A stretch of 64,000 nt of DNA, taken from NCBI RefSeq assembly GCF_017877055.1, contig NZ_JAGIPG010000002.1, positions 682,001-746,000 of the forward strand. Reading direction: 5' to 3'. Source of the stretch: Neorhizobium galegae (GTDB taxonomy: Bacteria > Pseudomonadota > Alphaproteobacteria > Rhizobiales > Rhizobiaceae). Position numbers and translations under genes: made by a program. Positions 44,005 through 54,311 of this stretch are shown piece after piece; the stretch's first letter is position 1, and every line of letters begins with the position of its first letter. A model generated the notes under the pieces. That model was not told where the DNA came from and searched no databases. It was given only the letters and a program-made list of their open reading frames with translations.

Positions 44005-46092
44005 ATGAGCCAGGCAAAATCCGCGAGTATCATGGATAGTCGCATCCTCATTCCGGCCGTGGGAGCCGCTTTCAAGAAGCTCAACCCGCGGACCCTCTCC
44101 AAGAACCCGGTCATGTTCGTCGTGGCCACGGTGTCGGTCCTCACAACCGTGCTTCTCCTCCGCGATCTCGCGGCCGGCAACGGCAATCTCGGCTTCTCCT
44201 TCCAGATCAACGTCTGGCTCTGGTTCACCGTGCTGTTTGCCAACTTCGCCGAAGCGGTCGCCGAAGGCCGCGGCAAGGCGCAGGCGGATTCACTGCGCAA
44301 GGCCCGCACCGAAACCCAGGCCAAGCTGCTCTCGGGCAGCGACCGCACCCAGTACAAGATGGTCGCCGGCACCAGCCTCAAGGTCGGCGACGTCGTGCTC
44401 GTCGAACCCGGCGACATCATTCCCTCCGATGGCGAAGTCATCGAGGGGGTAGCCTCGGTCAACGAAGCTGCGATCACCGGTGAATCCGCCCCGGTCATCC
44501 GTGAATCCGGCGGCGACCGCTCGGCCGTGACCGGCGGCACGCAGGTGCTGTCCGACTGGATCCGCGTCCGCATCACCGCGGCTGCCGGCTCGACCTTCCT
44601 CGACCGGATGATCTCGCTCGTCGAAGGCGCCGAGCGCCAGAAGACGCCGAACGAAATCGCGCTCAACATCCTGCTCGCCGGCATGACGCTGATCTTCGTG
44701 CTCGCCACCGCAACGATCCCGAGCTTTGCGATCTATGCCGGCGGCTCGATCCCGATCATCATCCTCGTCGCCCTGTTCGTGACGCTGATCCCGACCACGA
44801 TCGGTGCGCTGCTCTCGGCGATAGGCATCGCCGGCATGGACCGTCTCGTCCGCTTCAACGTGCTCGCCATGTCCGGCCGCGCGGTGGAAGCTGCCGGCGA
44901 CGTCGATACGCTCCTCCTCGACAAAACCGGCACGATCACGCTCGGCAACCGCCAAGCCACCTCGTTCCGCCCGGTCCGCGGCGTCTCCGAACAGGATCTC
45001 GCCGATGCGGCCCAGCTCGCCTCGCTTGCCGACGAAACGCCGGAAGGCCGTTCCATCGTCGTGCTCGCCAAGGAGAAATACGCCATCCGCGGCCGCGACA
45101 TGGCGAGCCTCAAGGCGACCTTCGTCCCCTTCACCGCCCAGACCCGCATGAGCGGCGTCGACCTTGAAGGCTCCCAGATCCGCAAGGGCGCGGTCGATGC
45201 AGTCCTCGCCTATGTCGGCTCGGGCACGATGCCGGTCTCCGGCAATGCGGCAATCGCCGTCAGCCCGCAATCCGAGATCGTGCGCGAGTTGCAGGCGATC
45301 GCCGACGAAATCGCCAAGGCCGGCGGCACGCCACTCGCCGTTGCCCGTGACGGCAAGCTGCTCGGCGTCGTCCAGCTGAAGGACATCGTCAAGGGCGGCA
45401 TCCGCGAACGTTTCTCGGAACTGCGCCGCATGGGCATCCGCACCGTGATGATCACCGGCGACAACCCGATGACCGCGGCGGCGATTGCCGCCGAAGCCGG
45501 CGTCGACGACTTCCTTGCCCAGGCGACCCCGGAGAACAAGCTGACGCTGATCCGCGAGGAACAGGCCAAAGGCAAGCTCGTCGCCATGTGCGGCGACGGC
45601 ACCAACGATGCCCCGGCGCTTGCCCAGGCCGATGTCGGCGTCGCCATGAACACCGGCACGGTCGCTGCCCGTGAGGCCGGCAACATGGTCGATCTCGACT
45701 CGGACCCGACCAAGCTCATCGAGATCGTCGAGATCGGCAAGCAGCTCCTCATGACCCGCGGCGCGCTGACCACCTTCTCGATCGCCAACGACATAGCCAA
45801 ATATTTCGCCATCATTCCGGCGATGTTCCTGACCTTCTATCCGCAGCTCGGCGTGCTCAACATCATGGGGCTGGCCACGCCGCAAAGCGCCATCCTGTCG
45901 GCGATCATCTTCAACGCGCTGATCATCGTCGTGCTGATCCCGCTGTCGCTGAAGGGCGTCAAATACCGCGCCATCGGTGCCGGTGCGCTGCTCTCGCGCA
46001 ACCTGCTCGTCTATGGTCTCGGCGGTATCATCGTCCCCTTCATCGGCATCAAGGCGATCGACATGATCATCACCGCGATCGGTCTCGCTTAA
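44005..46092 (+). CDS. kdpB: K(+)-transporting ATPase subunit KdpB
   Basis: The 695-aa P-type ATPase supplies energy to the Kdp pump. It has the actuator motif TGES, the phosphorylation site [14 protein letters not shown] (about residue 310), the nucleotide-domain and hinge motif [19 protein letters not shown], and seven membrane helices. I start at the ATG at 44005, with TGGAG upstream; the frame is open from 43969. It is followed 12 bases later by kdpC. Confidence 0.97.
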   Translation: MSQAKSASIMDSRILIPAVGAAFKKLNPRTLSKNPVMFVVATVSVLTTVLLLRDLAAGNGNLGFSFQINVWLWFTVLFANFAEAVAEGRGKAQADSLRKARTETQAKLLSGSDRTQYKMVAGTSLKVGDVVLVEPGDIIPSDGEVIEGVASVNEAAITGESAPVIRESGGDRSAVTGGTQVLSDWIRVRITAAAGSTFLDRMISLVEGAERQKTPNEIALNILLAGMTLIFVLATATIPSFAIYAGGSIPIIILVALFVTLIPTTIGALLSAIGIAGMDRLVRFNVLAMSGRAVEAAGDVDTLLLDKTGTITLGNRQATSFRPVRGVSEQDLADAAQLASLADETPEGRSIVVLAKEKYAIRGRDMASLKATFVPFTAQTRMSGVDLEGSQIRKGAVDAVLAYVGSGTMPVSGNAAIAVSPQSEIVRELQAIADEIAKAGGTPLAVARDGKLLGVVQLKDIVKGGIRERFSELRRMGIRTVMITGDNPMTAAAIAAEAGVDDFLAQATPENKLTLIREEQAKGKLVAMCGDGTNDAPALAQADVGVAMNTGTVAAREAGNMVDLDSDPTKLIEIVEIGKQLLMTRGALTTFSIANDIAKYFAIIPAMFLTFYPQLGVLNIMGLATPQSAILSAIIFNALIIVVLIPLSLKGVKYRAIGAGALLSRNLLVYGLGGIIVPFIGIKAIDMIITAIGLA

Positions 46093-46104
46093 GGAGAAAT
46101 GACA

Positions 46105-46671
46105 ATGTTCAAGCAACTTCGTCCTGCGATCGTTTTGATCGTCGCCACCACGGCCATTACCGGCCTGATCTACCCCTTCGCCATGACCGGCATCGCGCAA
46201 GCCGTCTTCCCCACCCAGGCGAACGGCAGTCTGATCGAGAAGGAGGGAACCGTTGTCGGCTCGGCCCTGATCGGCCAGGCCTTTACCGGCGACCAGTATT
46301 TCCACGGCCGCCCGTCTGCCGCCGGCGACGGTTACAATGCCGCCTCGTCCTCCGGCTCCAACCTCGGCCCGACCAGCGCCAAGCTGATAGACCGGGTCAA
46401 GGCGGACTACGAGGCCGCCAAGGCCACCAACCCGAGCGCGGACGTGCCGATCGACCTCGTCACCGCATCCGGCAGCGGCCTCGACCCGCATGTCTCGCCG
46501 GAAGCTGCCCTCTTCCAGGTGCCGCGCGTCGCCAAGGCTCGGAAAATGGACGAGGCCGCGGTCCGCGCGCTCGTCGAGGCCCATGTCGAAGGTCCCGAAC
46601 TCGGTTTCCTCGGCGAACCTGTGGTCAATGTGCTGGCGCTCAACATGGCGCTTGACGGCGCTCGTTCTTAA
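46105..46671 (+). CDS. kdpC: K(+)-transporting ATPase subunit KdpC
   Basis: This 188-aa subunit has one N-terminal membrane helix ([18 protein letters not shown]) and a periplasmic domain with KdpC motifs [14 protein letters not shown] and [14 protein letters not shown]. It increases the affinity of KdpFABC for K+. AAGGAG (46091-46096) leaves 8 bases to the ATG at 46105 and only 2 to the ATG at 46099, so I use 46105. It is followed by kdpD. Confidence 0.96.
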   Translation: MFKQLRPAIVLIVATTAITGLIYPFAMTGIAQAVFPTQANGSLIEKEGTVVGSALIGQAFTGDQYFHGRPSAAGDGYNAASSSGSNLGPTSAKLIDRVKADYEAAKATNPSADVPIDLVTASGSGLDPHVSPEAALFQVPRVAKARKMDEAAVRALVEAHVEGPELGFLGEPVVNVLALNMALDGARS

Positions 46672-46735
46672 ATTGAAATGGCGGCGGCTGTCAGCATCGA
46701 CGGCCGCCGCTTCCCGCATGGGAGACAGATAGCCA

Positions 46736-49441
46736 ATGCCCGACGACAGTCGCGAGAGTGAAAACAGGCCTTCGCCGGATGCGCTTCTGGAGCATGCCGA
46801 GCGGGAATCGCGCGGGCGGCTGAAGATCTTCCTGGGCGCCGCCCCCGGTGTCGGCAAGACTTACGAGATGCTGATGTCCGGCCGCGCCCGGAAAGTCGAC
46901 GGCCTCGACGTGGTGATCGGCGTCGTCGAGACCCATGGCCGCAAGGAAACCGAGGCGCTGGTCGAGGGTTTCGAGATCGTGCCCCGCAAGGCGATCGACT
47001 ATCGCGGCCAGCAGCTCGACGAAATGGACCTCGACGCTATTCTCGCGCGCCGCCCGGCACTGGTCCTGGTCGATGAGCTCGCTCATACCAACGCCGCCGG
47101 CAGTCGCCATCCGAAGCGTTATATGGATGTGCAGGAAATCCTCTCCCACGGTATCGACGTCTATTCGACGCTCAACATCCAGCATGTCGAGAGCCTCAAC
47201 GATGTGGTGGCACAGATCACCCGCGTCCGGGTGCGCGAGACGGTGCCGGACAGCATCATCGACCGGGCCGACGACGTTGAGATCATCGACCTCACCCCGG
47301 ACGATCTCATCAAGCGGCTGAACGACGGCAAAGTCTATGTGCCGACCACGGCGCGGCGGGCGATCGAGAACTACTTTTCGCCCGGCAACCTCACCGCGCT
47401 GCGCGAACTGGCACTCCGCCGTACCGCCCAGCGGGTCGACGAGCAGCTCCTCAACCACATGCAGGCGCATGCGATTTCCGGCCCATGGGCGGCTGGCGAT
47501 CGGGTGCTCGTCTGCCTCGACCACGGAAGGAACGGCGCGAGCCTGGTGCGCTACGCCCGCCGGCAGGCCGATCGCCTGCGCGCGCCTTGGGCAGCACTGC
47601 ATCTCGAAACGCCGCAATCGGTCAATCTGCCCGAACAGGACAAGGACCGGCTGGCAGCCAATATGCGGCTCGCCGATCAGCTCGGTGCCGAGACCGTGAC
47701 GCTGCCGGCGCTGCAGCCGTCGCGAGAGATCATCGCCTATGCGAGCGCCAACAACTTCACCCATATCGTTGTCGGGCGCCCCGGCAAGCCGCGCTGGCGG
47801 CAGATCTTGCAGGGGTCGGTCACCTATGATTTGATCCGCTATGCGGGCGATATCAGCGTTCACGTCATCTCGGGCGACGTGAAGGAGGGCGAACCGCAGC
47901 GCGGCGTGAAGGCTGCGCAATTGCCCAAGGCGTTCCGCGTCAAGCCCTATGTCAAAAGCACGATTTTCGTGGCTCTTGCCATCGTCGCCGGCGCAGCGCT
48001 CGACCAGACGCTCGACGTCCGCAACCTCGCCCTCGTGTTCCTGATGGCGGTGCTGGCGGCAGCGGTGCGCGGCGGGCTGGGGCCGGGCCTGTTCGCCTCG
48101 GTGACTGGTGCGCTCTCCTTCAACTTCTTCTTCCTTGAGCCGCGCTACACGTTTACGGTCCAGGATCCGGAAAGCCTGGTGGCGCTGTTCTTTTATCTCG
48201 GTGTAGCGATCGTCGCCTCCAACCTGACGGCCGCCGTTCAGCGTCAGGCCGCCGCCGCCCGTCAAAGGGCGCGCACCACCGAAGACCTCTACCTCTTCTC
48301 GAAAAAGCTCGCCGGCACCGGCACGCTGGACGACGTGCTCTGGGCGACCGCCTTCCAGATTGCCTCGATGCTGAAGGTCCGGGTGGTCATCCTGCTGCCG
48401 GAAAACGGCTCGATCGCGGTCAAGGCGGGCTATCCGCCGGACGACACGCTGGTGGATGCCGATATCGCTGCCGCCAAATGGGCCTGGGAGCACAACCGGC
48501 CTGCCGGCCGCGCCGCCGATACGCTGCCAGGCGCGAAACGCCTCTACCTGCCGATGCGCACCGGCCGCGAGGCGGTCGGCGTCATCGGTCTCGACAACGA
48601 CAAGCAGGGACCGCTGCTGACCCCCGAACAACAGCGGCTGTTTGACGCGCTGGCCGATCAGGCAGCACTGGCGATCGAGCGTATCCAGCTCGTCTCGGAC
48701 GTCGACAAGGCCAAGCTCGCGGCTGAAACCGACCGCCTCCGCACCGCGCTGCTCACATCCATCTCCCACGACCTGAAGACGCCGCTCGCCGCGATCATGG
48801 GCTCCGCCGGCACGCTCAAGGACTTTGGCGCCGACATTCCGGAAGAGGCGCGCGCCGAGCTGTTGACCAGCGTGGTCGACGAATCCGAACGGCTCAACCG
48901 CTTCATTTCCAACCTGCTCGACATGACCCGCATCGGCTCCGGCGCCATGGAACCGAACTATGCCTTCCATTTCGCCGGCGATATCGTCGGCACCGCCCTG
49001 AGCCGGGCCGCGAAGATCGTCTCCGGGCACAGACTCAGCGTCAACATTCCGGCGGACATGCCGATGCTCAAGGTCGATCCGGTCCTGTTCGAACAGGTCC
49101 TGTTCAACCTCATCGACAATGCCGCCAAATATGCGCCCGTCGAGACCGTCATCGACATCCGCGGCTGGCGGGATGGCGATTCGGTTCTTATCTCGGTGAT
49201 GGATGAAGGACCGGGCATCCCGCGCGACGATCTGGAGCGCATCTTCGACAGTTTCTACCGCGTTCGGAAAGGTGACCATGTGCGGGCCGGCACCGGGCTT
49301 GGCCTTTCCATATGCCGCGGCTTCATCGAGGCCATGGGCGGCACGATCAGGGCCGCCAACCGCTCCGACCGAGCCGGTGCGATCTTTACGATCCGCATGC
49401 CGGTGCCAGCCGAAATGCCCATTCTGGGAGAACAGGAATGA
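46736..49441 (+). CDS. kdpD: Sensor histidine kinase KdpD
   Basis: The 901-aa K+/turgor sensor has a cytosolic KdpD domain with Walker A GAAPGVGKTYEML (about residues 33-45) and LVDELAHTNAAGSRHPKRYM, a universal-stress-type domain (about 250-370), four closely spaced helices (about 400-505), a GAF domain, HisKA with SISHDLKTPLAAIMG and HATPase with GTGLGLSICRG. The stop overlaps the kdpE start by 4 bases. It phosphorylates KdpE to switch on kdpFABC. PtsN-type IIA proteins bind KdpD in E. coli and R. leguminosarum. Confidence 0.97.
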   Translation: MPDDSRESENRPSPDALLEHAERESRGRLKIFLGAAPGVGKTYEMLMSGRARKVDGLDVVIGVVETHGRKETEALVEGFEIVPRKAIDYRGQQLDEMDLDAILARRPALVLVDELAHTNAAGSRHPKRYMDVQEILSHGIDVYSTLNIQHVESLNDVVAQITRVRVRETVPDSIIDRADDVEIIDLTPDDLIKRLNDGKVYVPTTARRAIENYFSPGNLTALRELALRRTAQRVDEQLLNHMQAHAISGPWAAGDRVLVCLDHGRNGASLVRYARRQADRLRAPWAALHLETPQSVNLPEQDKDRLAANMRLADQLGAETVTLPALQPSREIIAYASANNFTHIVVGRPGKPRWRQILQGSVTYDLIRYAGDISVHVISGDVKEGEPQRGVKAAQLPKAFRVKPYVKSTIFVALAIVAGAALDQTLDVRNLALVFLMAVLAAAVRGGLGPGLFASVTGALSFNFFFLEPRYTFTVQDPESLVALFFYLGVAIVASNLTAAVQRQAAAARQRARTTEDLYLFSKKLAGTGTLDDVLWATAFQIASMLKVRVVILLPENGSIAVKAGYPPDDTLVDADIAAAKWAWEHNRPAGRAADTLPGAKRLYLPMRTGREAVGVIGLDNDKQGPLLTPEQQRLFDALADQAALAIERIQLVSDVDKAKLAAETDRLRTALLTSISHDLKTPLAAIMGSAGTLKDFGADIPEEARAELLTSVVDESERLNRFISNLLDMTRIGSGAMEPNYAFHFAGDIVGTALSRAAKIVSGHRLSVNIPADMPMLKVDPVLFEQVLFNLIDNAAKYAPVETVIDIRGWRDGDSVLISVMDEGPGIPRDDLERIFDSFYRVRKGDHVRAGTGLGLSICRGFIEAMGGTIRAANRSDRAGAIFTIRMPVPAEMPILGEQE

Positions 49442-50130
49442 CCAATACTGCCGTGCGCGTCCTGATCGTCGATGACGAGCCACCGATCCGCAAGCTCTTG
49501 CGCGTGGGGCTGTCCACCCAGGACTATGCCGTCAGCGAGGCGATGAACGCCAAGGTCGCGATCGATCTCGTCAAGACCGACAAGCCGGACCTGATCATCC
49601 TCGATCTCGGCCTGCCGGATATGGCCGGCCACGATCTGCTCGCCAGATGGCGCGGCGAGGGGCTGGATCTGCCGATTGTCATCCTGTCGAGCCGCACCGA
49701 CGAGGCGGGCATCGTCAAGGCGCTCGAACTCGGCGCCGACGACTATGTGACGAAACCCTTCGGCATGAACGAACTCGTCGCCCGCATCCGCGTGGCGCTG
49801 CGCCACCGGCTCCAGACCCAGGGCGAAAAGCCGATCTTCCAGACCGGCGAGCTTTCGGTCGACCTCGTCAAGCGCATCGTCAAGGTGGCGGACAAGGAGG
49901 TCAAGCTGTCGCCCAAGGAGTACGATATCCTGCGTATCCTGGTGCAGCATGCGGGCAAGGTCCTCACCCATCGTTTCCTTCTCGAACACGTCTGGGACGG
50001 TCTGACCGACGTGCAGTACCTGCGCGTCTACGTGCGGCAACTTCGCCAGAAGATCGAAAAGGTGCCGGACCAGCCGCAATATATCCTGACCGAGACCGGC
50101 GTCGGTTACCGGCTGCAGGAAGGCCAATAG
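49438..50130 (+). CDS. kdpE: Response regulator KdpE
   Basis: The 230-aa OmpR-family regulator has a receiver domain (phospho-Asp in IILDLGLPDMAG, acidic pair VDDEP) and a winged-helix DNA-binding domain (about residues 130-228, VKLSPKEYDILRILVQHAG). It activates kdpFABC when phosphorylated by KdpD. The ATG (49438) overlaps the kdpD stop in ATGA. It is followed 28 bases later by a PTS IIA gene. Confidence 0.96.
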   Translation: MTNTAVRVLIVDDEPPIRKLLRVGLSTQDYAVSEAMNAKVAIDLVKTDKPDLIILDLGLPDMAGHDLLARWRGEGLDLPIVILSSRTDEAGIVKALELGADDYVTKPFGMNELVARIRVALRHRLQTQGEKPIFQTGELSVDLVKRIVKVADKEVKLSPKEYDILRILVQHAGKVLTHRFLLEHVWDGLTDVQYLRVYVRQLRQKIEKVPDQPQYILTETGVGYRLQEGQ

Positions 50131-50158
50131 GCCAAGACCCGATCAATGGACATGCCCC

Positions 50159-50608
50159 ATGAAACTGCGTGACTACCTCCCGCCGGAGAACATCGTGCTC
50201 GATCTGGCACCGCCGTCCAAGGCGATCTTGATCAAGCAGCTTTCCAGGCTCGCCGCCGAGCGGCTGGCGCTGGATGCGGGCGATATCGCCCGGGTGCTGA
50301 CCAACCGGGAAAATCTGGGGTCGACCGGCATCGGCGCCGGAATTGCGATTCCGCATGCGGGGGTCAGCGGCATCGGCCGGCATTTCTGCCTGTTCGCCCG
50401 GCTTGCAGATCCGATCGATTTCGAGGCGGTGGACGACGAACCGGTCGATCTCGTATTCCTGCTCCTCGCTCCGGAAGCCCGTCCGGACCACCTGAACGTC
50501 CTCGCCTGCATCGCCCGGTGCGTGCGCGAGGAGGAGACTGCTGCAGCCATACGTCGTGCGACGACACCGCAGGATGTCTATTCGCGGCTCTGCCCCGTAA
50601 ATGCATGA
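50159..50608 (+). CDS. PTS fructose/nitrogen-type EIIA protein (PtsN paralogue)
   Basis: The 149-aa PTS_EIIA type-2 domain carries the phosphorylatable histidine in GAGIAIPHAGVSG (about residue 63). There is no permease or EI/HPr nearby, so it is a regulatory IIA like PtsN. PtsN controls KdpD activity in E. coli and in R. leguminosarum, which gives this gene's position right after kdpDE clear meaning: a dedicated IIA that couples potassium uptake to PTS-Ntr status. This specific pairing is inference. It may be part of the kdp operon. Confidence 0.88.
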   Translation: MKLRDYLPPENIVLDLAPPSKAILIKQLSRLAAERLALDAGDIARVLTNRENLGSTGIGAGIAIPHAGVSGIGRHFCLFARLADPIDFEAVDDEPVDLVFLLLAPEARPDHLNVLACIARCVREEETAAAIRRATTPQDVYSRLCPVNA

Positions 50609-50720
50609 TTAAAATGCGGGTATGTTGGTTTAGGCGAACGTAAACAACTTTTCCATAACGTCCCTGACTGGCGGATCGCGACTCCTGAGCCGCCCTGTTG
50701 CGTCGGTTTGGGAGAGAGAG

Positions 50721-52628
50721 ATGACTGGTGCAATCAAATACCTGCCGGCCAGGACGTTCCTTGCCGTCGCATTTGCCGTTTTCGGCTTTGTGGGACTGAT
50801 CGTCTGGGGAGAGTATTCCAGCTGGAGATCCCAGGTCGCCGGCATCGAGGCGGGCCTGGTTCAGACGGCCAAGGCACTGGTGCAACATGCCGACGACACG
50901 GTCGACATGGCGAAGTTTCCGCTGGCGGCACTGATCACCCGGATCGAGCAGGAGCGCGACGTGGTCGACATGCCGGCAAAGATCACCCAGGTGATGAAGC
51001 GTCAGGTCGATACCACCCCTTGGCTCGACGCCCTCTCCGTCCTCGATGCCGATGGCAGAATGGTCGCAACATCATCTTCTATCGACGCCAGCGGCATGGA
51101 TTTCTCGGATAGGGAATATTTTGTATTCCATCAATCCTCCGACATGCGGGAGCCCGTATTGGGCAGGCCGTTGAAGAGCAAGCTGTCCGGCCAGTGGATA
51201 TTGCCGGTCACCCAAAGGATCAGCAATCCGGACGGAAGTTTCGGCGGAGTTGCGCTGGCGGCCTTCATCCTCACCGAACTGACCAGTTTCTTTCAGAGCT
51301 TCAGCCTGGGCGACGAGGGCTCCTTCCTGTTGGTTCGCCGCGACGGCGTCGTGCTGGCGCGTGCGCCATTCTCCCAGACACTGCTGGGATCGAGCATCTC
51401 GTCCTACGATCTCTTCACGGACCATCTCCGCCAACGGCATTCCGGCTCCTATCACTACATCTCTCCGATTGATGGCCTGCAACGTATAGGCGGCTTTTAT
51501 CAGAGCGAGCACAGCGGCGTGGTGGGGCTTGCTGCCGTATCCCAGTCCGAAGCGCTGGCGACCTGGATGAGGGGTGCGCGGATACGCTGGATTTCCTGCC
51601 TTATTCTGGTGGCGATCACGGGTTTCCTGGTTTGGCGCTGGCGGCGGCAGATTATGTTGCGGCGGGCGAGCGAAGCGTTGCTGGTGGCGCGCGAAGCGGA
51701 ATTCCGCTTGCTTGCGGAAGGTTCAGCCGACCTGATCCAGCGCTTCAACGGCCATGGAATCAGGGAATATCTGTCGCCATCCGTCAGGGAGATATTCGGC
51801 GTCGACGCCGAGGCGATGCTCGGCACCCACATTCTCGAGAACCTGCATGAGGACGATCACGACGCCGTCAACCAGGTCATGACCCGGCTGCGGGAAGGGT
51901 CGCCCAGGGAAAACATGATCGTCCGTCGCAAGCGGGCCGACGGCAAGCAGATCTGGCTCGAAACCACGCTGAACAGGCTGCCCGGCGGCACTGGCGGCAC
52001 CGATATCCGCATCGTTGCCGTCACACGCGACGTTACGCGCCAGAAGAACCTCCAGGAAGAACTGGACGCGCTTGCCAATACCGATGAGCTTACCCAACTG
52101 GCCAATCGCCGCTCCTTCAACATTCATTTCGAGGACATGGTGATGCAGGCCGCACAACAGCGCACGCCGCTCTCCGTTCTGATGATCGACGCGGACCGCT
52201 TCAAGTTCTTCAACGACACCTATGGCCACGCCGCCGGCGACGACTGTCTGCGTGCGATTGCGAACGTCGTGCGTGGCTCGATCCGACGGTCGAAGGATCT
52301 TGCCGCCCGCCATGGCGGCGAGGAATTCGCGGTCCTCTTGCCGGATACGAATGGTGCAGGTGCATTGAAGGCGGCGGAAAACATCCGCCAGCGTATCGCC
52401 GGACTTCAATTGCCCCATGAGAAGAACCTTCCCTGGGGGCATGTGACGATCAGCATCGGTACCGCAACCTTCTATCCCACAGCGGGCGCCAAGCTGACGA
52501 CTGCGGAACTGTTCGAGCGCGCAGACCATGCGCTTTACCGGGCGAAGAACAACGGTCGCAATCAGGTCGCGGCTGGCGGGGACGAGGCGATGAGGTCAAC
52601 CGTCCGGTCGGAAATCAAGTCCGTCTGA
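50721..52628 (+). CDS. Membrane diguanylate cyclase with Cache, PAS and GGDEF domains
   Basis: The 635-aa protein has a membrane helix (about 12-32), a periplasmic dCache sensor, a second helix (about 280-300), a PAS domain (about 320-440) and GGDEF (about 455-620) with the active signature ARHGGEEFAVLLP. It makes cyclic-di-GMP in response to a periplasmic ligand. It is the second c-di-GMP enzyme in the window, after the EAL protein at 23183. The I-site RxxD is not obvious just before the signature. The ATG follows GGGAGAGAGAG. Confidence 0.9.
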   Translation: MTGAIKYLPARTFLAVAFAVFGFVGLIVWGEYSSWRSQVAGIEAGLVQTAKALVQHADDTVDMAKFPLAALITRIEQERDVVDMPAKITQVMKRQVDTTPWLDALSVLDADGRMVATSSSIDASGMDFSDREYFVFHQSSDMREPVLGRPLKSKLSGQWILPVTQRISNPDGSFGGVALAAFILTELTSFFQSFSLGDEGSFLLVRRDGVVLARAPFSQTLLGSSISSYDLFTDHLRQRHSGSYHYISPIDGLQRIGGFYQSEHSGVVGLAAVSQSEALATWMRGARIRWISCLILVAITGFLVWRWRRQIMLRRASEALLVAREAEFRLLAEGSADLIQRFNGHGIREYLSPSVREIFGVDAEAMLGTHILENLHEDDHDAVNQVMTRLREGSPRENMIVRRKRADGKQIWLETTLNRLPGGTGGTDIRIVAVTRDVTRQKNLQEELDALANTDELTQLANRRSFNIHFEDMVMQAAQQRTPLSVLMIDADRFKFFNDTYGHAAGDDCLRAIANVVRGSIRRSKDLAARHGGEEFAVLLPDTNGAGALKAAENIRQRIAGLQLPHEKNLPWGHVTISIGTATFYPTAGAKLTTAELFERADHALYRAKNNGRNQVAAGGDEAMRSTVRSEIKSV

Positions 52629-52793
52629 CCGTATACCGCGGTCACGGGATCGTTACATCCTTGATAAATGCCAGATTTCGCGCTTGACGCCGGCCCGGAG
52701 GGGAATACTAAGAAACATCCCCCGCCGACGGCCGTTTGACCGCCGAACATCCATTCCTATCATGTTCGCCGCGTGGCGTTCCCAGGTGAATCC

Positions 52794-54254
52794 ATGACAA
52801 ATCCAAGCTCCAACCGGGCGCTCGTCATTGCGGCCGTCATGGCAAGCATGGCGATGATCGCAATCGAGGCGACCATCGTTTCGACGGCGATGCCGCAGAT
52901 CGCCGCCCAACTCGGACAGCTGAACCTCTATAGCTGGGTGTTCTCCTCCTTCCTGCTGGCGCAGACGGCAATGACCGTGGTGTTCGGCAAGCTCTCCGAT
53001 ATCTACGGCCGCAAGCCGATCATCCTCTTCGGCACGGCAATCTTCCTGATCGCTTCCGTTCTCGCAGGTTTCGCCTGGTCGATGCCGTCGATGATCGCCT
53101 TCCGGCTGTTGCAGGGCATCGGTGCCGGCGCGATCCAGCCGGTCATCATGACGGTCGTGGGCGATCTGTATCCCGGGGCGGAGCGTGGCAAGGTTCAGGG
53201 TTATCTGGCCAGCGTGTGGGCGCTTTCGGCCGTCGTCGGGCCGCTGCTCGGCAGCATCATCGTGCACAGCCTGCCGTGGGCCTGGGTATTCTGGATCAAC
53301 GTGCCGATCGGTATCATGTCGGCGGTCGGCTTCATCGTCTATCTGCACGAGGAAAAGCAGAGCCGCACGGCATCCATCGATTTTCTCGGTGCAGGCCTCT
53401 TTGCGGTGGCCATCTCCGCGCTGATGATCGCGCTCACTGAAACCGACGGCGCCACCGCCTACATGTTCGTTTCGCTGGCGATCTTCCTCGTCAGCTTCGT
53501 GCTGTTCATCTGGCAGGAACGGCGCGCGTCGGCCCCGATGGTTTCCCTGGAACTCTGGCTGAAGCGGCCGATCGCCTTCGCCAATACGGCGGTCTTTCTG
53601 TCCAGCATGGCGATCATGGGGCTGACGACCTTCCTGCCCATGTACGTGCAGACGGTGCTCAATCGATCTCCGCTGGTGGCCGGATTCACGCTGACAATGC
53701 TGCTGGTCGGCTGGCCGAGCGGCGGGACGTTCGCCTCTCGGATGTTCCCGCGCTTCGGACTGCGGCCGCTGATGATCGCCGGCAGCGTCTTCGTTCCGGT
53801 GGGCGCGTTTCTCCTGGTGCTGCTGACGCCGGAAAGCTCGCCCGTCCAGGCGGGCACCGGCTCGCTTCTGATGGGCTTCGGCATGGGCCTGCTCAATATT
53901 TCCGGCCTGGTGATCATCCAGGACAATGTCGGCTGGTCCGAGCGCGGCAGCGCGACGGCTTCCAACGTCTTTTCCCGCAATCTCGGTAGCACGCTCGGTG
54001 CCGCACTCCTCGGCGCCGTCTTGACCTACGGGCTTGCCAATTCCGTCGCGGGACCGATCACGTCCGAGCAGTTGCGCGATCTGCTGCAGGGCGTCGGCGG
54101 CGGACTTGCGGCCGGTTCGCCCATCCGGTCTGCGCTCCAGCATGCACTGCACATGACCTTCATCGCCATGTTCCTGATCACCGCCCTGATCATCGTCGCC
54201 TGCCTATGCGTGCCCGGGGTGACGAAGCGCACCGAGGCCGCGCAGGAAAGCTGA
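52794..54254 (+). CDS. MFS transporter, DHA2 (EmrB/QacA) family drug exporter
   Basis: This 486-aa protein has about 14 membrane helices, the DHA2 layout. Motif A reads GKLSDIYGRKP (about residues 64-74) and motif C reads AVVGPLLGS. It is likely to export toxic compounds by proton antiport. I use the ATG at 52794 with AGGTGA upstream, rather than the GTG at 52773. There is no EmrA-type membrane-fusion gene nearby and the substrate is unknown. The next gene runs on the opposite strand. Confidence 0.88.
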   Translation: MTNPSSNRALVIAAVMASMAMIAIEATIVSTAMPQIAAQLGQLNLYSWVFSSFLLAQTAMTVVFGKLSDIYGRKPIILFGTAIFLIASVLAGFAWSMPSMIAFRLLQGIGAGAIQPVIMTVVGDLYPGAERGKVQGYLASVWALSAVVGPLLGSIIVHSLPWAWVFWINVPIGIMSAVGFIVYLHEEKQSRTASIDFLGAGLFAVAISALMIALTETDGATAYMFVSLAIFLVSFVLFIWQERRASAPMVSLELWLKRPIAFANTAVFLSSMAIMGLTTFLPMYVQTVLNRSPLVAGFTLTMLLVGWPSGGTFASRMFPRFGLRPLMIAGSVFVPVGAFLLVLLTPESSPVQAGTGSLLMGFGMGLLNISGLVIIQDNVGWSERGSATASNVFSRNLGSTLGAALLGAVLTYGLANSVAGPITSEQLRDLLQGVGGGLAAGSPIRSALQHALHMTFIAMFLITALIIVACLCVPGVTKRTEAAQES

Positions 54255-54311
54255 GGCTTTCGAGACGCCGCTATCGCCAGACGGGCGATAGCGGAATGGT
54301 ACCCTTGGGTC

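Noticed and set aside
44290-46857. 855-codon minus-strand frame over kdpB and kdpC
   Set aside because: Same antisense artefact; kdpB and kdpC are unambiguous on the plus strand.
46691-49483. 930-codon minus-strand frame over kdpD
   Set aside because: Antisense of kdpD, with no recognisable motif or ribosome site.
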